Assembly (NCBI GenBank): GCA_000155695.1
Contig: DS990592.1
Location: 878,784-942,783 of the forward strand
Length of the DNA stretch: 64,000 bases
Direction of reading: 5' to 3'
Source of the DNA: Verrucomicrobiia bacterium DG1235
Lineage (GTDB): Bacteria > Verrucomicrobiota > Verrucomicrobiia > Opitutales > Opitutaceae
A program made the position numbers and the translations under genes. Below the pieces are notes generated by a model. The model was not told the DNA's origin. It was given only the letters and a program-made list of their open reading frames with translations, and did no database searches. Within the stretch, counting starts at the first letter, position 1; each line of letters starts with the position of its first letter. Shown piece by piece: positions 48,801 to 56,712 of this stretch.

Positions 48801-49411
48801 CCGACAACACTGCCATCCGCCAAGTCCAAGCCCCTATCTTCGGCCTCATCTTCGAAGGTGCCATCCCCTTGGTTCATATACAGGAAATTCGCGGCGCCGT
48901 TTCGGCAAACGTAAAGATCCAGATGTCCGTCATTGTCGACGTCCGCGAAAACCGCACCATGCCGCCAGACCACCTCTTCGTCAGAAGAAACCGCGCTCTT
49001 CAGCCAGCCAAATACCGAACCCTCTTCGCTCAGTCCCGCATCCTCGGTTACGTCCTCGAATTTCCATCCGCCCAAATTCCGAAAAAGCCTGCCGGGTTTC
49101 GTCTTCAAGCTTACGTAAAGATCCACTCGTCCATCCGAATCGAAATCGCCAGCCGCAATTCCCGAGCCCATGCTGCCTCCCATGTATTCGCGGTAGCGAG
49201 TTCCCCACATCTCCGGGTCGTCGTAAGCGTTGTCGACCACGATGTTCGTATCGTGCGGATCCAGCTTCGTGAAAAGCGTTCCGCCTTGCGGCTGAGACTG
49301 AGGCGAGAAGGCGGCCTTCTCAAGCGCTCTACCCTGAGCGCTTGCGCTCGACTGAAGGAAAAAACCAACAAGCACGATCGTGGAATAGAAAAAAGGGGTA
49401 TATCTGTTCAT
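45833..49411 (-). CDS. CRTAC1-family exported double beta-propeller protein, copy 3, with two UnbV domains
   Basis: The ATG at 49411 gives MNRYTPFFYSTIVLVGFFLQ, a signal peptide, and about 1192 residues. It shares the N-terminal block with copies 1 and 2 (GGTLFTKLDPHDTNIVVDNA, DDPEMWGTRYREYMGGSMGS) and has at least 13 DxDxDG-type blades. The first UnbV domain is at about 500-580 (NRDALGALVKVETGAGVQVR). A second propeller follows (DVDGNGQEDIYVAA, DVDGDGLPDLIAAL). A second UnbV domain, missing from copies 1 and 2, closes the protein (HAVGSQLRIVYEDGYERIQE, SVTVRWPDGQVSEL). It converges on the GT-C gene. Confidence 0.9.
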   Translation of the reverse strand: MNRYTPFFYSTIVLVGFFLQSSASAQGRALEKAAFSPQSQPQGGTLFTKLDPHDTNIVVDNAYDDPEMWGTRYREYMGGSMGSGIAAGDFDSDGRVDLYVSLKTKPGRLFRNLGGWKFEDVTEDAGLSEEGSVFGWLKSAVSSDEEVVWRHGAVFADVDNDGHLDLYVCRNGAANFLYMNQGDGTFEDEAEDRGLDLADGSVVGAFADYDRDGWLDVIVLTNQMDGTEPNGRLDRLFRNTGGGRFVETTDEAGISGDTFGHAVIWFDYNEDLWPDFYIANDYAGPDYLYRNNGDGTFTDVVDEVAPHTSYSTMALDTADVDNNGHIDLFLGDMAATSRETEMRRKPAASKEDLLSIGSKSPVAPQYTRNSLLLNMGTDSFLEAACWAGLDATDWTWSVRFEDFDNDGWMDLHVTNGMVREANNSDLLARMMKARSMPQRIGVMNRSPRLEESNLAFRNQAGGRFEDVTKKWGLENIGVSFGAAMGDFDRDGDMDIAYLNHGGGLSVYRNDAVGGNRVQVRLRGGESNRDALGALVKVETGAGVQVRALTSARGYSSGSELVTHFGLGSETEIDRLTVEWPSGGKQVFEKLDANFAYLIEEKGAENGRSEKGQRETLFVSRAGAYGLKFTDESELAISDHEQFLLPFRTDRHGPALAVGDVDGNGQEDIYVAATTGSAARLILSKDGGYEQVAVSGLESSPLEDGPVVFFDANGDGTEDLLVTKASAKSALWPQGFEPLIYSNDGQGNFSKTNWLPHLSINVGAASLGDVDGDGDLDLFLGARSIPGEYPAGPRSYLLLAEEGRFVVSEVAGLDDIGLVKSALFRDVDGDGLPDLIAALEWDSVRYYRNAGGGIFEDSTEAVGFDSGLRGWWNGLASGDFNGDGRLDFVAGNLGLNTTYDASLEAPASLYYGSFGASNQKVIVEAVYEEGTLYPLRARGDIGSRLGHALRRFPRSDDYAKATLHEVFGERALDAAEVFEADSFLSGVFLSQEDGSYEFSPFPEPAQIGPIFGLLVEDFDGDGFLDVFASQNTDVATPSFHGGVGLLLAGKGDGRFDVLGPSRSGVLIQGNGRAAVVLDAAGDGKPGVFSTRHRGESVYLENTNSAADWLAIRLMGSELNPHAVGSQLRIVYEDGYERIQEIGLGGGWMSQGSTLLWVAHSEERSLASVTVRWPDGQVSELSEIPENGVWEIVK

Positions 49412-49527
49412 CGGAATAATCACCCCAATTAGGAGCTCTGCTTCCAGATTCGCAAACGTTTCCTCCGCAGCCAAATGCAAAGCCAGCTCTGAGGCTTCAT
49501 CGCACGCAAAAAAAAAGCAACTGTGTC

Positions 49528-50463
49528 TCAGGCAAGTGCGACATCGAGTTTTTTAACTAAGTAGTGAGTGTGGATAAGTAGCTTCCTCATGGCAGCGACA
49601 ACTGCCCACTTGAACGGCCGGCCGGCATCGAGAAAGTGTTGGGTGTAGGCTCTAATGACATCGTTGTGGCGGTAGGCCGCCACCGCGGCCAGATAAAGGC
49701 AGCGGCGAACCTTTGCTCGCCCGCCGAAAATCTTCCGGATCTTCTTGGAGTCCCCCGAGTCCCGATTGTAGGGAGCCAGACCGGCGAGCGCTACCACTTG
49801 GTTGCGGCTGAGCCGACCCAGTTCGGGCAGGTAGGCCAACAGGGTCCATGCCGTAACCGGCCCGATGCCCACTACCGAAACAAGTGTTTCGTAGACTTTG
49901 GCGAAGGATGCGAAGCCGGCGACCAGCCGGCGAATCTGCCCGTCTACTGTCTCGATCTCGCGTTCGACTATGTCGATCATGCGTCCCACGCTTTGCGCGA
50001 CCAATCCGTCGCACTTCTGCAGACGGGTCTTCTCTCGCTTGAGCTGCTCGCTCAAGTGCTCCCGCCGATCCATCAGCGCCGCCAAGGCCTTGCGTTGCGG
50101 ACTTGGAGCAGGAGTTGCCCGGGGACGCTTTTCCCGCGCGAAACGCAGAAGCATCTTCGCGTCAATCGGATCGGTCTTGGCCTTCACGCCCTCGCTTTGG
50201 GCAAAGTAGCGGACCTTGGCCGGCGACACCACGCTCACCGCTATGCCGCGAGAATGCAGCAGGCCCACCAGGGCGCGTTCGTACCCTCCAGTCGCCTCGC
50301 AGATGAAATGCGACTGAGAGAAACCGGCATGCTTCTTGAGCAGCCCCTCCAACGCGGCCTCGCTGTTGGCGACGCTGCGGCTTTTGCTCCAATCCTCGGA
50401 AAGGACCTCCAAGGTCTTCTTGGAGACATCGATGGCGATATATGAAACGGCTTGTGTATCCAT
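49528..50463 (-). CDS. IS110-family transposase (DEDD/serine recombinase)
   Basis: The 311-residue protein has the RuvC-like DEDD domain at the N-terminus: YIAIDVSKKTLEVLSED with the first Asp, ICEATGGYERALVGLLHSRG with the Glu, and VKAKTDPIDAKMLLRFAREK with the last two Asp. A coiled-coil (about 115-180) leads to the Transposase_20 domain (VSVVGIGPVTAWTLLAYLPE, then LAGLAPYNRDSGDSKKIRKI containing the likely catalytic Ser). Members such as IS621 recombine DNA using a bridge RNA encoded in the element. No frameshift is seen, so it may be active. Confidence 0.95.
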   Translation of the reverse strand: MDTQAVSYIAIDVSKKTLEVLSEDWSKSRSVANSEAALEGLLKKHAGFSQSHFICEATGGYERALVGLLHSRGIAVSVVSPAKVRYFAQSEGVKAKTDPIDAKMLLRFAREKRPRATPAPSPQRKALAALMDRREHLSEQLKREKTRLQKCDGLVAQSVGRMIDIVEREIETVDGQIRRLVAGFASFAKVYETLVSVVGIGPVTAWTLLAYLPELGRLSRNQVVALAGLAPYNRDSGDSKKIRKIFGGRAKVRRCLYLAAVAAYRHNDVIRAYTQHFLDAGRPFKWAVVAAMRKLLIHTHYLVKKLDVALA

Positions 50464-50811
50464 GGCTTAACTCCTACTTGTAGAGGTGAACTCACGCGGC
50501 GCGCCGCGAGGTTCTTGCAACTGTTTGAGATTAAGCCAGGAGGCTGCGCGGGACCGGCGCTTTTTTCTGAGCTCAGGCTTCCCTCGCTCTTGGTTCATCT
50601 TGATCTCACGCGCAACCCCGGCGCGTCCTCTGCCAAGGGCGCGTCGGTTCCCGGCTCCTTCACAGAGTAGCGCTGTGAAGGGCTTTATCGAGTCCTTCCT
50701 CCGACGAGTGGTTTCCACCCATGGCTTCGCTGTCGCCTGCGGCTCGGTAGCTCGGAAGGACTCGAAAAGCGAAGACTTCATAGGCCAGTAACCTACAAGG
50801 TTCATCACCAA
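50464..50811 (-). ncRNA. Candidate bridge RNA region of the IS110 element
   Basis: The non-coding end upstream of an IS110-group transposase is where bridge RNAs are encoded. On the minus strand it holds strong folds. One is a perfect 12-bp stem TCGAGTCCTTCC/GGAAGGACTCGA (50688-50699 with 50754-50765) enclosing a 54-base internal region. Another is a 9-bp hairpin CCTTCACAG/CTGTGAAGG (50657-50665 with 50673-50681). These are of the size expected for target- and donor-binding loops. Guide sequences were not matched to the flanks by eye, so this is a prediction from position and structure. Confidence 0.55.
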
Positions 50812-51023
50812 ACACAGTGGAAACAAGATCCACCCCGAATGGCGTCACTCTTGCCATCTCGAATCCTGCCGAAAGAGGCAGAACAGCTATCCAGACCACT
50901 CAATCCACCCGCAAACACACAAACCCATTCGAATCCTGCTGGCCGCAGGCCACCCTGTTCCGGCCAAAGGCCGGATCTCTGTTAAAACAGTTCATCCCCG
51001 TTCGCTCGATTTGACGATGAACC

Positions 51024-51052
51024 AAAAAACCGTCGCTATCGAAGCCGATGCG
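51024..51052 (-). terminator. Probable terminator of the tRNA-Arg gene
   Basis: The minus strand has CGCATCG/CGATAGCG with one bulge and a short loop, followed 4 bases later by TTTTTT. It begins 3 bases after the tRNA 3' end. Confidence 0.6.
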
Positions 51053-51055
51053 GAA

Positions 51056-51132
51056 TGGTAGGGCAAGAGGGACTTGAACCCCCGACCCTCGGATTAGAAA
51101 TCCGATGCTCTATCCAGCTGAGCTATTGCCCC
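51056..51132 (-). tRNA. tRNA-Arg (anticodon TCT)
   Basis: This 77-base gene folds into a normal cloverleaf. The acceptor GGGGCAA pairs with TTGCCCT (first pair G-U). The anticodon stem TCGGA/TCCGA encloses TTTCTAA, giving anticodon TCT, which reads AGA/AGG. The T-arm contains GGTTCAAGTCC. Discriminator A and CCA are encoded. Confidence 0.95.
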
Positions 51133-51173
51133 ATTCCCAGAACAGCTCGGTACTGCAGTCCTGATAGCGGAGG

Positions 51174-51202
51174 TTTAAAAGTCCTGCCGTGACGCTTGTC
51201 AA
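51174..51202 (-). promoter_or_regulatory. Sigma-70 promoter of tRNA-Arg
   Basis: On the minus strand there is a perfect TTGACA (51202-51197), a 17-base spacer and TTTAAA (51179-51174). The tRNA begins about 40 bases downstream. Confidence 0.75.
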
Positions 51203-51304
51203 AACGGAAACTCACAATGATCGAAGCTCTTTTCGAACAACAATTTCGTAGACAGACAAGCCAATCGAGCTAGCTTCTGCCCAACTCTCAAGCCCTCCAG
51301 AGCC

Positions 51305-52810
51305 ATGGCACATCAATTACACCCGAACATAAACCTCGAGACATTCGAGTCGCTTGCCCAAAAGGGAAACGTCATCCCCGTCTACGCGGACTTGATGGCC
51401 GATCTGGAAACGCCTCTCACCGCCTACTCGAAACTGAAGACCGACGGACCCGCATTTCTTCTCGAGTCAATCGAAGGCGGCGAGCGCCTCTCGCGTTACA
51501 CCTTCATAGCCTGTCGCCCTCGCAAAGTCTTCAAATGCTACTGGGACAAGACCATTATCGAGGAAACCGGCCAGCCGGACCGCGAAATCGAAACCCCGCA
51601 GGATCCGCTTTCCCTCGTCGAGGAAGAAATCGCCAAACACCACCCTGTCGAAATGGCGGAACTTGCCCCCTTCACCGGAGGAGCCGTCGGGTATGTGTCC
51701 TACGAATACATTTCGCGCATTGAGACTGTAGTGCCAACCGCCAAGAAAAATTGCCATGGCTCACCGCTCGCCTACTACATGCTGGCCGACTCCGTCGTGA
51801 TTTTCGACCGAGCCAAACAAACCATGCGCCTGCTGGTAAACGCTCGCCTCGAGGGACAAGAATCCGCCGCTACCGCCTATCAGGCTGCCCTCGACGAACT
51901 CGCCCAACTGAAGGCTAAACTTGAAGAACGCTGCGACCTCTCCCCCGCTACGCTCAACCCGCCCGAAGCGCTGCAAGTCCCCCAAGGCAACTTTGAGAAG
52001 GAAGACTTCGAGGACATGGTCGAGCGCACGAAGGAGTACATTCGTTCAGGAGACATCATCCAAGTCGTGCTCAGCCAGCGCTTCGAAAAAGACTTCGATA
52101 AATCCGCCCTCGACCTCTACCGCGCTCTTCGCAACGTAAACCCCTCGCCTTACATGTTCCTGCTGGAGACCAGCGATTTCGCCATCGTCGGAGCGTCCCC
52201 AGAAGTCCATGTCCGCCTCACCGACAACAAGGTCGAAATTCGTCCAATCGCCGGCACTCGCCATCGCGGAAAGACGGAAGAACAAGATACCTTGCTAGAA
52301 GAAGAGCTACTAGCCGACGAAAAAGAAAAGGCCGAGCACCTCATGCTCGTCGACCTCGCGAGAAACGACATTGGGCGAGTCTGCGAGTTTGGCTCTGTTG
52401 AAGTCCCCGACTACATGATCGTCGAACGCTATTCTCACGTGATGCACATCGTCTCTCAGGTCGAGGGGACGATCGCCGCCGACAAGAACGCCTTCGATCT
52501 CATGCGGGCAACATTCCCCGCCGGCACCGTTAGCGGCGCGCCAAAAATTCGCGCCATGCAGATCATATCGGAAAACGAGCCCGACCAACGCGAGTTCTAT
52601 TCCGGAGCCCTTGGCTACTTCAGCTACAACGGAAATCTAGATACCTGCATCACGCTCAGGACGGCTATGGTCAAAGACGGCAAGGTCGTCATCCAATCAG
52701 GTGCTGGCATCGTCGCGGACTCGGTACCCGAGAGCGAATATCAAGAGACAATCTTCAAGGCTTCAGCTCTTTTCAGGGCAGTTGCCTTGGCTGAGAATTT
52801 CGAGGGGTAG
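51305..52810 (+). CDS. trpE: Anthranilate synthase component I
   Basis: This 501-residue protein of standard length converts chorismate and glutamine-derived ammonia to anthranilate, the first step of tryptophan synthesis. The N-terminal domain includes the LLES (Trp feedback) motif as PAFLLESIEGGERLSRYTFI. The catalytic domain includes YIRSGDIIQVVLSQRFEKDF, NPSPYMFLLETSDFAIVGAS, RPIAGTRHRGKTEEQD, LMLVDLARNDIGRVCEFGSV and FPAGTVSGAPKIRAMQIISE. No trpG or trpD is adjacent. Unlike the DAHP synthase gene, its 170-base upstream region shows no aromatic leader peptide. Confidence 0.97.
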   Translation: MAHQLHPNINLETFESLAQKGNVIPVYADLMADLETPLTAYSKLKTDGPAFLLESIEGGERLSRYTFIACRPRKVFKCYWDKTIIEETGQPDREIETPQDPLSLVEEEIAKHHPVEMAELAPFTGGAVGYVSYEYISRIETVVPTAKKNCHGSPLAYYMLADSVVIFDRAKQTMRLLVNARLEGQESAATAYQAALDELAQLKAKLEERCDLSPATLNPPEALQVPQGNFEKEDFEDMVERTKEYIRSGDIIQVVLSQRFEKDFDKSALDLYRALRNVNPSPYMFLLETSDFAIVGASPEVHVRLTDNKVEIRPIAGTRHRGKTEEQDTLLEEELLADEKEKAEHLMLVDLARNDIGRVCEFGSVEVPDYMIVERYSHVMHIVSQVEGTIAADKNAFDLMRATFPAGTVSGAPKIRAMQIISENEPDQREFYSGALGYFSYNGNLDTCITLRTAMVKDGKVVIQSGAGIVADSVPESEYQETIFKASALFRAVALAENFEG

Positions 52811-53422
52811 CACCACCTCGCCTCCGAGGCAAAAGACTACCTGGCCCTTGAGGCGAATTTCCCCGTCCTAAGGCTCAACGGATAGGGTCCTGTCGGTACG
52901 CCCTTCTAGGAGCCCCTTGGCTCCGAACAGCCATAAGCGCCTTCGTAACAGCGAAATAAACCGATCCCAAAATCTGGACAGGTAGCAATCTGGCGCCCGG
53001 GCACTATTCCTAGATCGAAGCCTCATCGCCGGTAGAGACCCTACATTACGGGTAAAGACCTATAACAGAGTCCTGCCAAAACAGTCGTTCCTTCAAGTTC
53101 TTTTCAGGGCTAATGATTAACCCGATTTTATTTTTCAGGGTGATTCCCCACTAAAAGTATCGACTTATTCTACTTTTTCCTACTTTTTGTCCTTGGAAAC
53201 ACGCTAATTTGAAAAAAAGCCTCCCTAGATTTGGATCGAAATGTAAAAGCCAGTGAGAATTAGCGTGTTTTTTGTAAACAAGAGATTAAATACCATGGGT
53301 ATACCACCCTACCCATTCTTTAGGCTATACACCAACCCTGCTAAGTACTTTGTTTGTTTCATAGCCTGAACTGCTTAACGCCCGAAATTCAGACTACCCA
53401 TTGAGATCAAAGACCTCTCCTC
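52811..53422 (+). other. Intergenic region between trpE and sigma factor gene
   Basis: The region is about 610 bases long. The main structure is the 13-bp inverted repeat at 53197-53270, listed separately. No gene is supported. The left part contains a weak GGAGCC/GGCTCC hairpin without a T-run, so no clear trpE terminator was found. Confidence 0.45.
53197..53274 (+). promoter_or_regulatory. 13-bp inverted repeat with T-run upstream of the sigma factor
   Basis: AAACACGCTAATT (53197-53209) and AATTAGCGTGTTT (53258-53270) are perfect complements separated by 48 bases and followed by a run of T residues. It lies about 150 bases before the sigma factor start. It could be a long-loop terminator/attenuator in the sigma factor leader or two sites for one DNA-binding protein. 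Confidence 0.55.
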
Positions 53423-54556
53423 ATGGGAAAAGGCCAATCCACCATCAAGCACTCGTTTAGTAAAATCCAACAGACTCGTCGGAGACCCAAAAATATGTCG
53501 ATAGAAGCCCTTGCAGAAATACCCTCAAACCCCGCCCTCAATTCTCAAACCTCTAATCTTAAGATATTTAACGAAGACGAGGTTTCAAATGTTACCACCA
53601 TCAATTTCCGAGCGCCCGCGCCTCAGAAAAAAGAAAAGGCGGAACTCCCGGATCGGAACAGCATTAGAACCTACCTTCAGGAGATTGGCCGCATCGACCT
53701 CCTCACACCCGCCCAGGAAGTCACCCTAGCGCGACGCATCCAAGCAGGCGAAAAGGAGGCGAGAGACCTCATGATCAAGTCCAACCTTCGCCTCGTCGTG
53801 AAAATTGCCCACGACTACAAGGATTTTGGCCTCCCCGTTCTCGACCTCATCAGCGAAGGAAACATTGGACTCGTAAAGGCCGTCGAGAGATTCGACCCGG
53901 ACAAGGGCGGCAAGCTAAGCACCTACGCGGCCTGGTGGATCAAGCAGTCGATAAAACGAGCCTTGGCCAACCAGAGCAAAACCATCCGCCTTCCCGTCCA
54001 TCTCGTAGACAAGATATCACGCATGCGGAAAATGGCGCTGATGCTCACCGAAGAGCTCGGACGCGAACCGACTGATCAGGAACTGGCAGAAATGCTGGAA
54101 ATGCCAGTCAACAAAGTCTCGCATCTAAAATCAGTTAGCGTTCGCCCCACCTCTTTGAACGCCCCAGTAGGCGAAGACGGAAATAGCACCGAATTCGGCG
54201 AAATCGTCGGGGACGACAACGCTCCTACGCCTTACGAAAACCTTCACGAGAAATCGCTACGAGGTGACCTTCACGAAATGATCGACGGACTCGAAGACCG
54301 TGAAGCCGAAATCATTCGCCTCCGCTTCGGCCTTAACGGCGACTCGCCACTCACCCTTGAAGAAGTGGGACAGGTTTTCGACATTACACGAGAGCGCGTA
54401 CGACAGCTCCAAAACATAGCCCTTTCAAAAATGAGAAAGATAATGGCCAGCAAGGAGCGCCAACACTCCGCCGAAGAAATCGAATTGGAGAATCGTGAAC
54501 GCAAACGGATGGAAGTTTTCCGTGAATTCTACGAAGCTACAGCCGCTAGGTCCTAG
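53423..54556 (+). CDS. RNA polymerase sigma factor, RpoD/SigA (sigma-70 group 1/2)
   Basis: The product is 377 residues; an internal ATG at 53495 would shorten it by 24. Region 1.2 begins DRNSIRTYLQEIGRIDLLTP. Region 2 is intact (NLRLVVKIAHDYKDFGLPVL, STYAAWWIKQSIKRALANQS). Region 3 follows (IRLPVHLVDKISRMRKMALM). Region 4 contains EAEIIRLRFGLNGDSPLTLE and the helix-turn-helix VFDITRERVRQLQNIALSKM. It lacks the long acidic region 1.1 of typical primary sigma factors, so it may be a group 2 (stationary/stress-type) factor or a compact primary one. The leader carries a long inverted repeat. Confidence 0.93.
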   Translation: MGKGQSTIKHSFSKIQQTRRRPKNMSIEALAEIPSNPALNSQTSNLKIFNEDEVSNVTTINFRAPAPQKKEKAELPDRNSIRTYLQEIGRIDLLTPAQEVTLARRIQAGEKEARDLMIKSNLRLVVKIAHDYKDFGLPVLDLISEGNIGLVKAVERFDPDKGGKLSTYAAWWIKQSIKRALANQSKTIRLPVHLVDKISRMRKMALMLTEELGREPTDQELAEMLEMPVNKVSHLKSVSVRPTSLNAPVGEDGNSTEFGEIVGDDNAPTPYENLHEKSLRGDLHEMIDGLEDREAEIIRLRFGLNGDSPLTLEEVGQVFDITRERVRQLQNIALSKMRKIMASKERQHSAEEIELENRERKRMEVFREFYEATAARS

Positions 54557-54606
54557 ACTCCGTTAATTTAACCTCTTGTAGTTTAACCAACCACTCGAGA
54601 TAAAGA

Positions 54607-54644
54607 CGCCCTGTCTCCACTTTTCGGAGACAGGGCGCTTTTTT
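54607..54644. terminator. Intrinsic terminator between sigma factor and PEP carboxykinase genes
   Basis: A 12-bp stem CGCCCTGTCTCC/GGAGACAGGGCG (54607-54618 and 54626-54637) with a 7-base loop is followed by CTTTTTTA. It sits 50 bases after the sigma factor stop, facing the convergent carboxykinase gene. Confidence 0.92.
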
Positions 54645-54665
54645 ATATAAACGTTCGCTTCCTCT

Positions 54666-56480
54666 TTAGAACAAGCGGCAAGCAAGAAGCTCGCGCTCGA
54701 AAATCAACTCCTTAGGCAAGTGATCGTGTAGCTTCAAAAACAACTCCTCGTGCATGACGAGTTCACGTTTCCAAACTTCGCGATCCACTTCCATAATACT
54801 ATCCCATTTCTCTTTCGAGAAATCGAGTCCTGTCCAATCGATATCTACGTAGTGTGGCACGTAGCCGATCGGCGTTTCCTTGGCGTTTGCTTTGCCGTTG
54901 CTACGTTCCACGATCCACTTGAGAACACGCATGTTCTCGCCGAAACCAGGCCATATGAACTTGCCCTCTTCGTCTTTGCGGAACCAGTTCACATGGAATA
55001 TGCTCGGCGTTTCACGTATGCGACGCTGCATTTTTATCCAATGCCTAAAATAGTCGCCCATATGGTATCCAATAAACGGTAGCATAGCCATAGGATCGCG
55101 CCGGACTGCGCCTATATCTCCAAACGCAGCAGCCGTCATTTCCGAACCCATCGTCGCCCCAATATAAACTCCGTCCGACCAGTTAAAGGCCTCGAATACG
55201 AGGGGCATCGTAGTCATGCGCCGACCGCCAAAAACAATTGCGCTAATTTCGACTCCCTTCGGATCCTCCCATGCGGGATCGATAGTCGGGCACTGTACTG
55301 CGGGCGCTGTGAATCTTGCGTTTGGATGGGCCGCTGGCTTGTCTGAGTTCGGCGTCCAGTCATTTCCTCGCCAGTCAATACAACGAGCAGGAGGCTCTCC
55401 ATCCATACCTTCCCACCAAACGTCTCCGTCCTCAGTCAAGGCCACGTTCGTGAATATCGAATTCTCACGAATCGATTTCATCGCGTTTGGATTCGTCTTG
55501 TTCGAGGTGCCTGGAGCTACTCCGAAGAAGCCAGCTTCCGGATTGATCGCGCGAAGACGACCCTCCTCATCCGGTTTTATCCAAGCGATATCATCGCCGA
55601 CCGTCCAAATCTTCCATCCCTCAAAACCTTCAGGCGGAATCAGCATAGCGAAATTCGTCTTGCCGCAAGCGCTCGGGAAAGCGGCCGCCACATAGGTTCT
55701 TTCGCCTTCTGGATTCTCTACTCCTAAAATAAGCATATGCTCAGCCATCCAACCCTGATCTCGCGCCATGCAAGAAGCGATGCGCAGAGCGAAACATTTC
55801 TTTCCCAGCAAAGCATTTCCGCCGTATCCACTTCCATAGGACCATATGGAACGCTCTTCCGGAAAGTGGACAATGTATTTATTATTTGGATCCGATTCGC
55901 AAGGCCAGGGAACATCTACATCTCCTGGCTCGAGAGGCGCTCCTACTGAGTGCATACAAGGAACGACTCTCTTGTCGCCCATGCTGTCGAGAACTTCCTT
56001 ACCCATTCGAGTCATAATCCGCATATTGACTACGACATAGGGGGAATCCGTAATCTCGATACCGATATGCGATATCGGAGAGCCGATCGGCCCCATACTA
56101 AAAGGTATTATATACATGGTGCGCCCATGCATGCAGCCACTGAACTTCTTCTTGAGCACCTTTTTCATCTCGAGCGGATCGCACCAGTTATTCGTCGGTC
56201 CAGCCGCATCGCGACTGTTGCTGCAAATGAACGTTCGATCTTCTACGCGAGCCACGTCGCTCGGGTCGGAGCGACAAAGGAAACTGTTTGGCCGCTTCTC
56301 TTCGTTTAGCTTTACGAACGTACCGGACAATACCATCCGCTCGCACAACATATCATACTCTTCCTGCGATCCATCGCACCAATGTATAGAATCTGGCTCA
56401 CATAAAGCAGCCATCTTATCAACCCACTTAATTAGGGGTTGGTTGTCAGTAATCGGGGTATTAGGGCTCTTTGTTTTCAT
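54666..56480 (-). CDS. pckG: Phosphoenolpyruvate carboxykinase (GTP)
   Basis: Starting at the ATG at 56480 ([20 protein letters not shown]) gives 604 residues, the normal length of GTP-type PEPCK. Upstream in-frame sequence lacks family features. Key motifs are [20 protein letters not shown] (P-loop, GTP binding), [20 protein letters not shown] (metal and substrate), [20 protein letters not shown] and [20 protein letters not shown]. It interconverts oxaloacetate and PEP with GTP/GDP, the first step of gluconeogenesis. Confidence 0.97.
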   Translation of the reverse strand: MKTKSPNTPITDNQPLIKWVDKMAALCEPDSIHWCDGSQEEYDMLCERMVLSGTFVKLNEEKRPNSFLCRSDPSDVARVEDRTFICSNSRDAAGPTNNWCDPLEMKKVLKKKFSGCMHGRTMYIIPFSMGPIGSPISHIGIEITDSPYVVVNMRIMTRMGKEVLDSMGDKRVVPCMHSVGAPLEPGDVDVPWPCESDPNNKYIVHFPEERSIWSYGSGYGGNALLGKKCFALRIASCMARDQGWMAEHMLILGVENPEGERTYVAAAFPSACGKTNFAMLIPPEGFEGWKIWTVGDDIAWIKPDEEGRLRAINPEAGFFGVAPGTSNKTNPNAMKSIRENSIFTNVALTEDGDVWWEGMDGEPPARCIDWRGNDWTPNSDKPAAHPNARFTAPAVQCPTIDPAWEDPKGVEISAIVFGGRRMTTMPLVFEAFNWSDGVYIGATMGSEMTAAAFGDIGAVRRDPMAMLPFIGYHMGDYFRHWIKMQRRIRETPSIFHVNWFRKDEEGKFIWPGFGENMRVLKWIVERSNGKANAKETPIGYVPHYVDIDWTGLDFSKEKWDSIMEVDREVWKRELVMHEELFLKLHDHLPKELIFERELLACRLF

Positions 56481-56712
56481 TAATGAAAAAAATATAAAAT
56501 TCTCAGCGAATATCAATAGCAGCCTGCCCGCTGGGAAAATGTAATACAGTAAAGCTACTGAGACATTAGGTTCCCTTATCAGAAGGCTGTTCGCCGAATT
56601 CAAAACCGCGTAAAACGAACGTTAAGCCTACAGAACTACTGAGGAAACACCGATAAATGACTGGATTCATTCCTTCACTATCAACGAACAATCTCTAACA
56701 ATAGGACCAGTT

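Larger units (their letters stand above)
49520..50818 (-). mobile_element. IS110-family insertion sequence (ends approximate)
   Basis: A 311-residue IS110 transposase plus about 355 bases of structured non-coding DNA upstream of it make an element of about 1.3 kb, the usual IS110 size. The ends are tentatively set at a 7-bp inverted repeat, ACTGTGT (49520-49526) and ACACAGT (50812-50818), which brackets the unit with the transposase stop just inside. IS110-group elements generally lack long terminal repeats, so the exact borders need a comparison. The transposase frame is intact. Confidence 0.7.

Noticed and set aside
48035-49432. 465-codon open frame antisense to the third CRTAC1 protein
   Set aside because: The opposite strand encodes clear propeller repeats. 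The long antisense frame follows from the repetitive GAC/GAT-rich codons and has a low-complexity product.
49636-50445. 269-codon open frame antisense to the IS110 transposase
   Set aside because: The transposase frame has all family motifs. The antisense product resembles nothing.
50855-51000. Two TCGAATCCTGC repeats and GC-rich hairpins between the IS and the tRNA, possible attachment-site remnants
   Set aside because: The repeats do not match the tRNA 3' end and no integrase or island is present, so an att site is unsupported.
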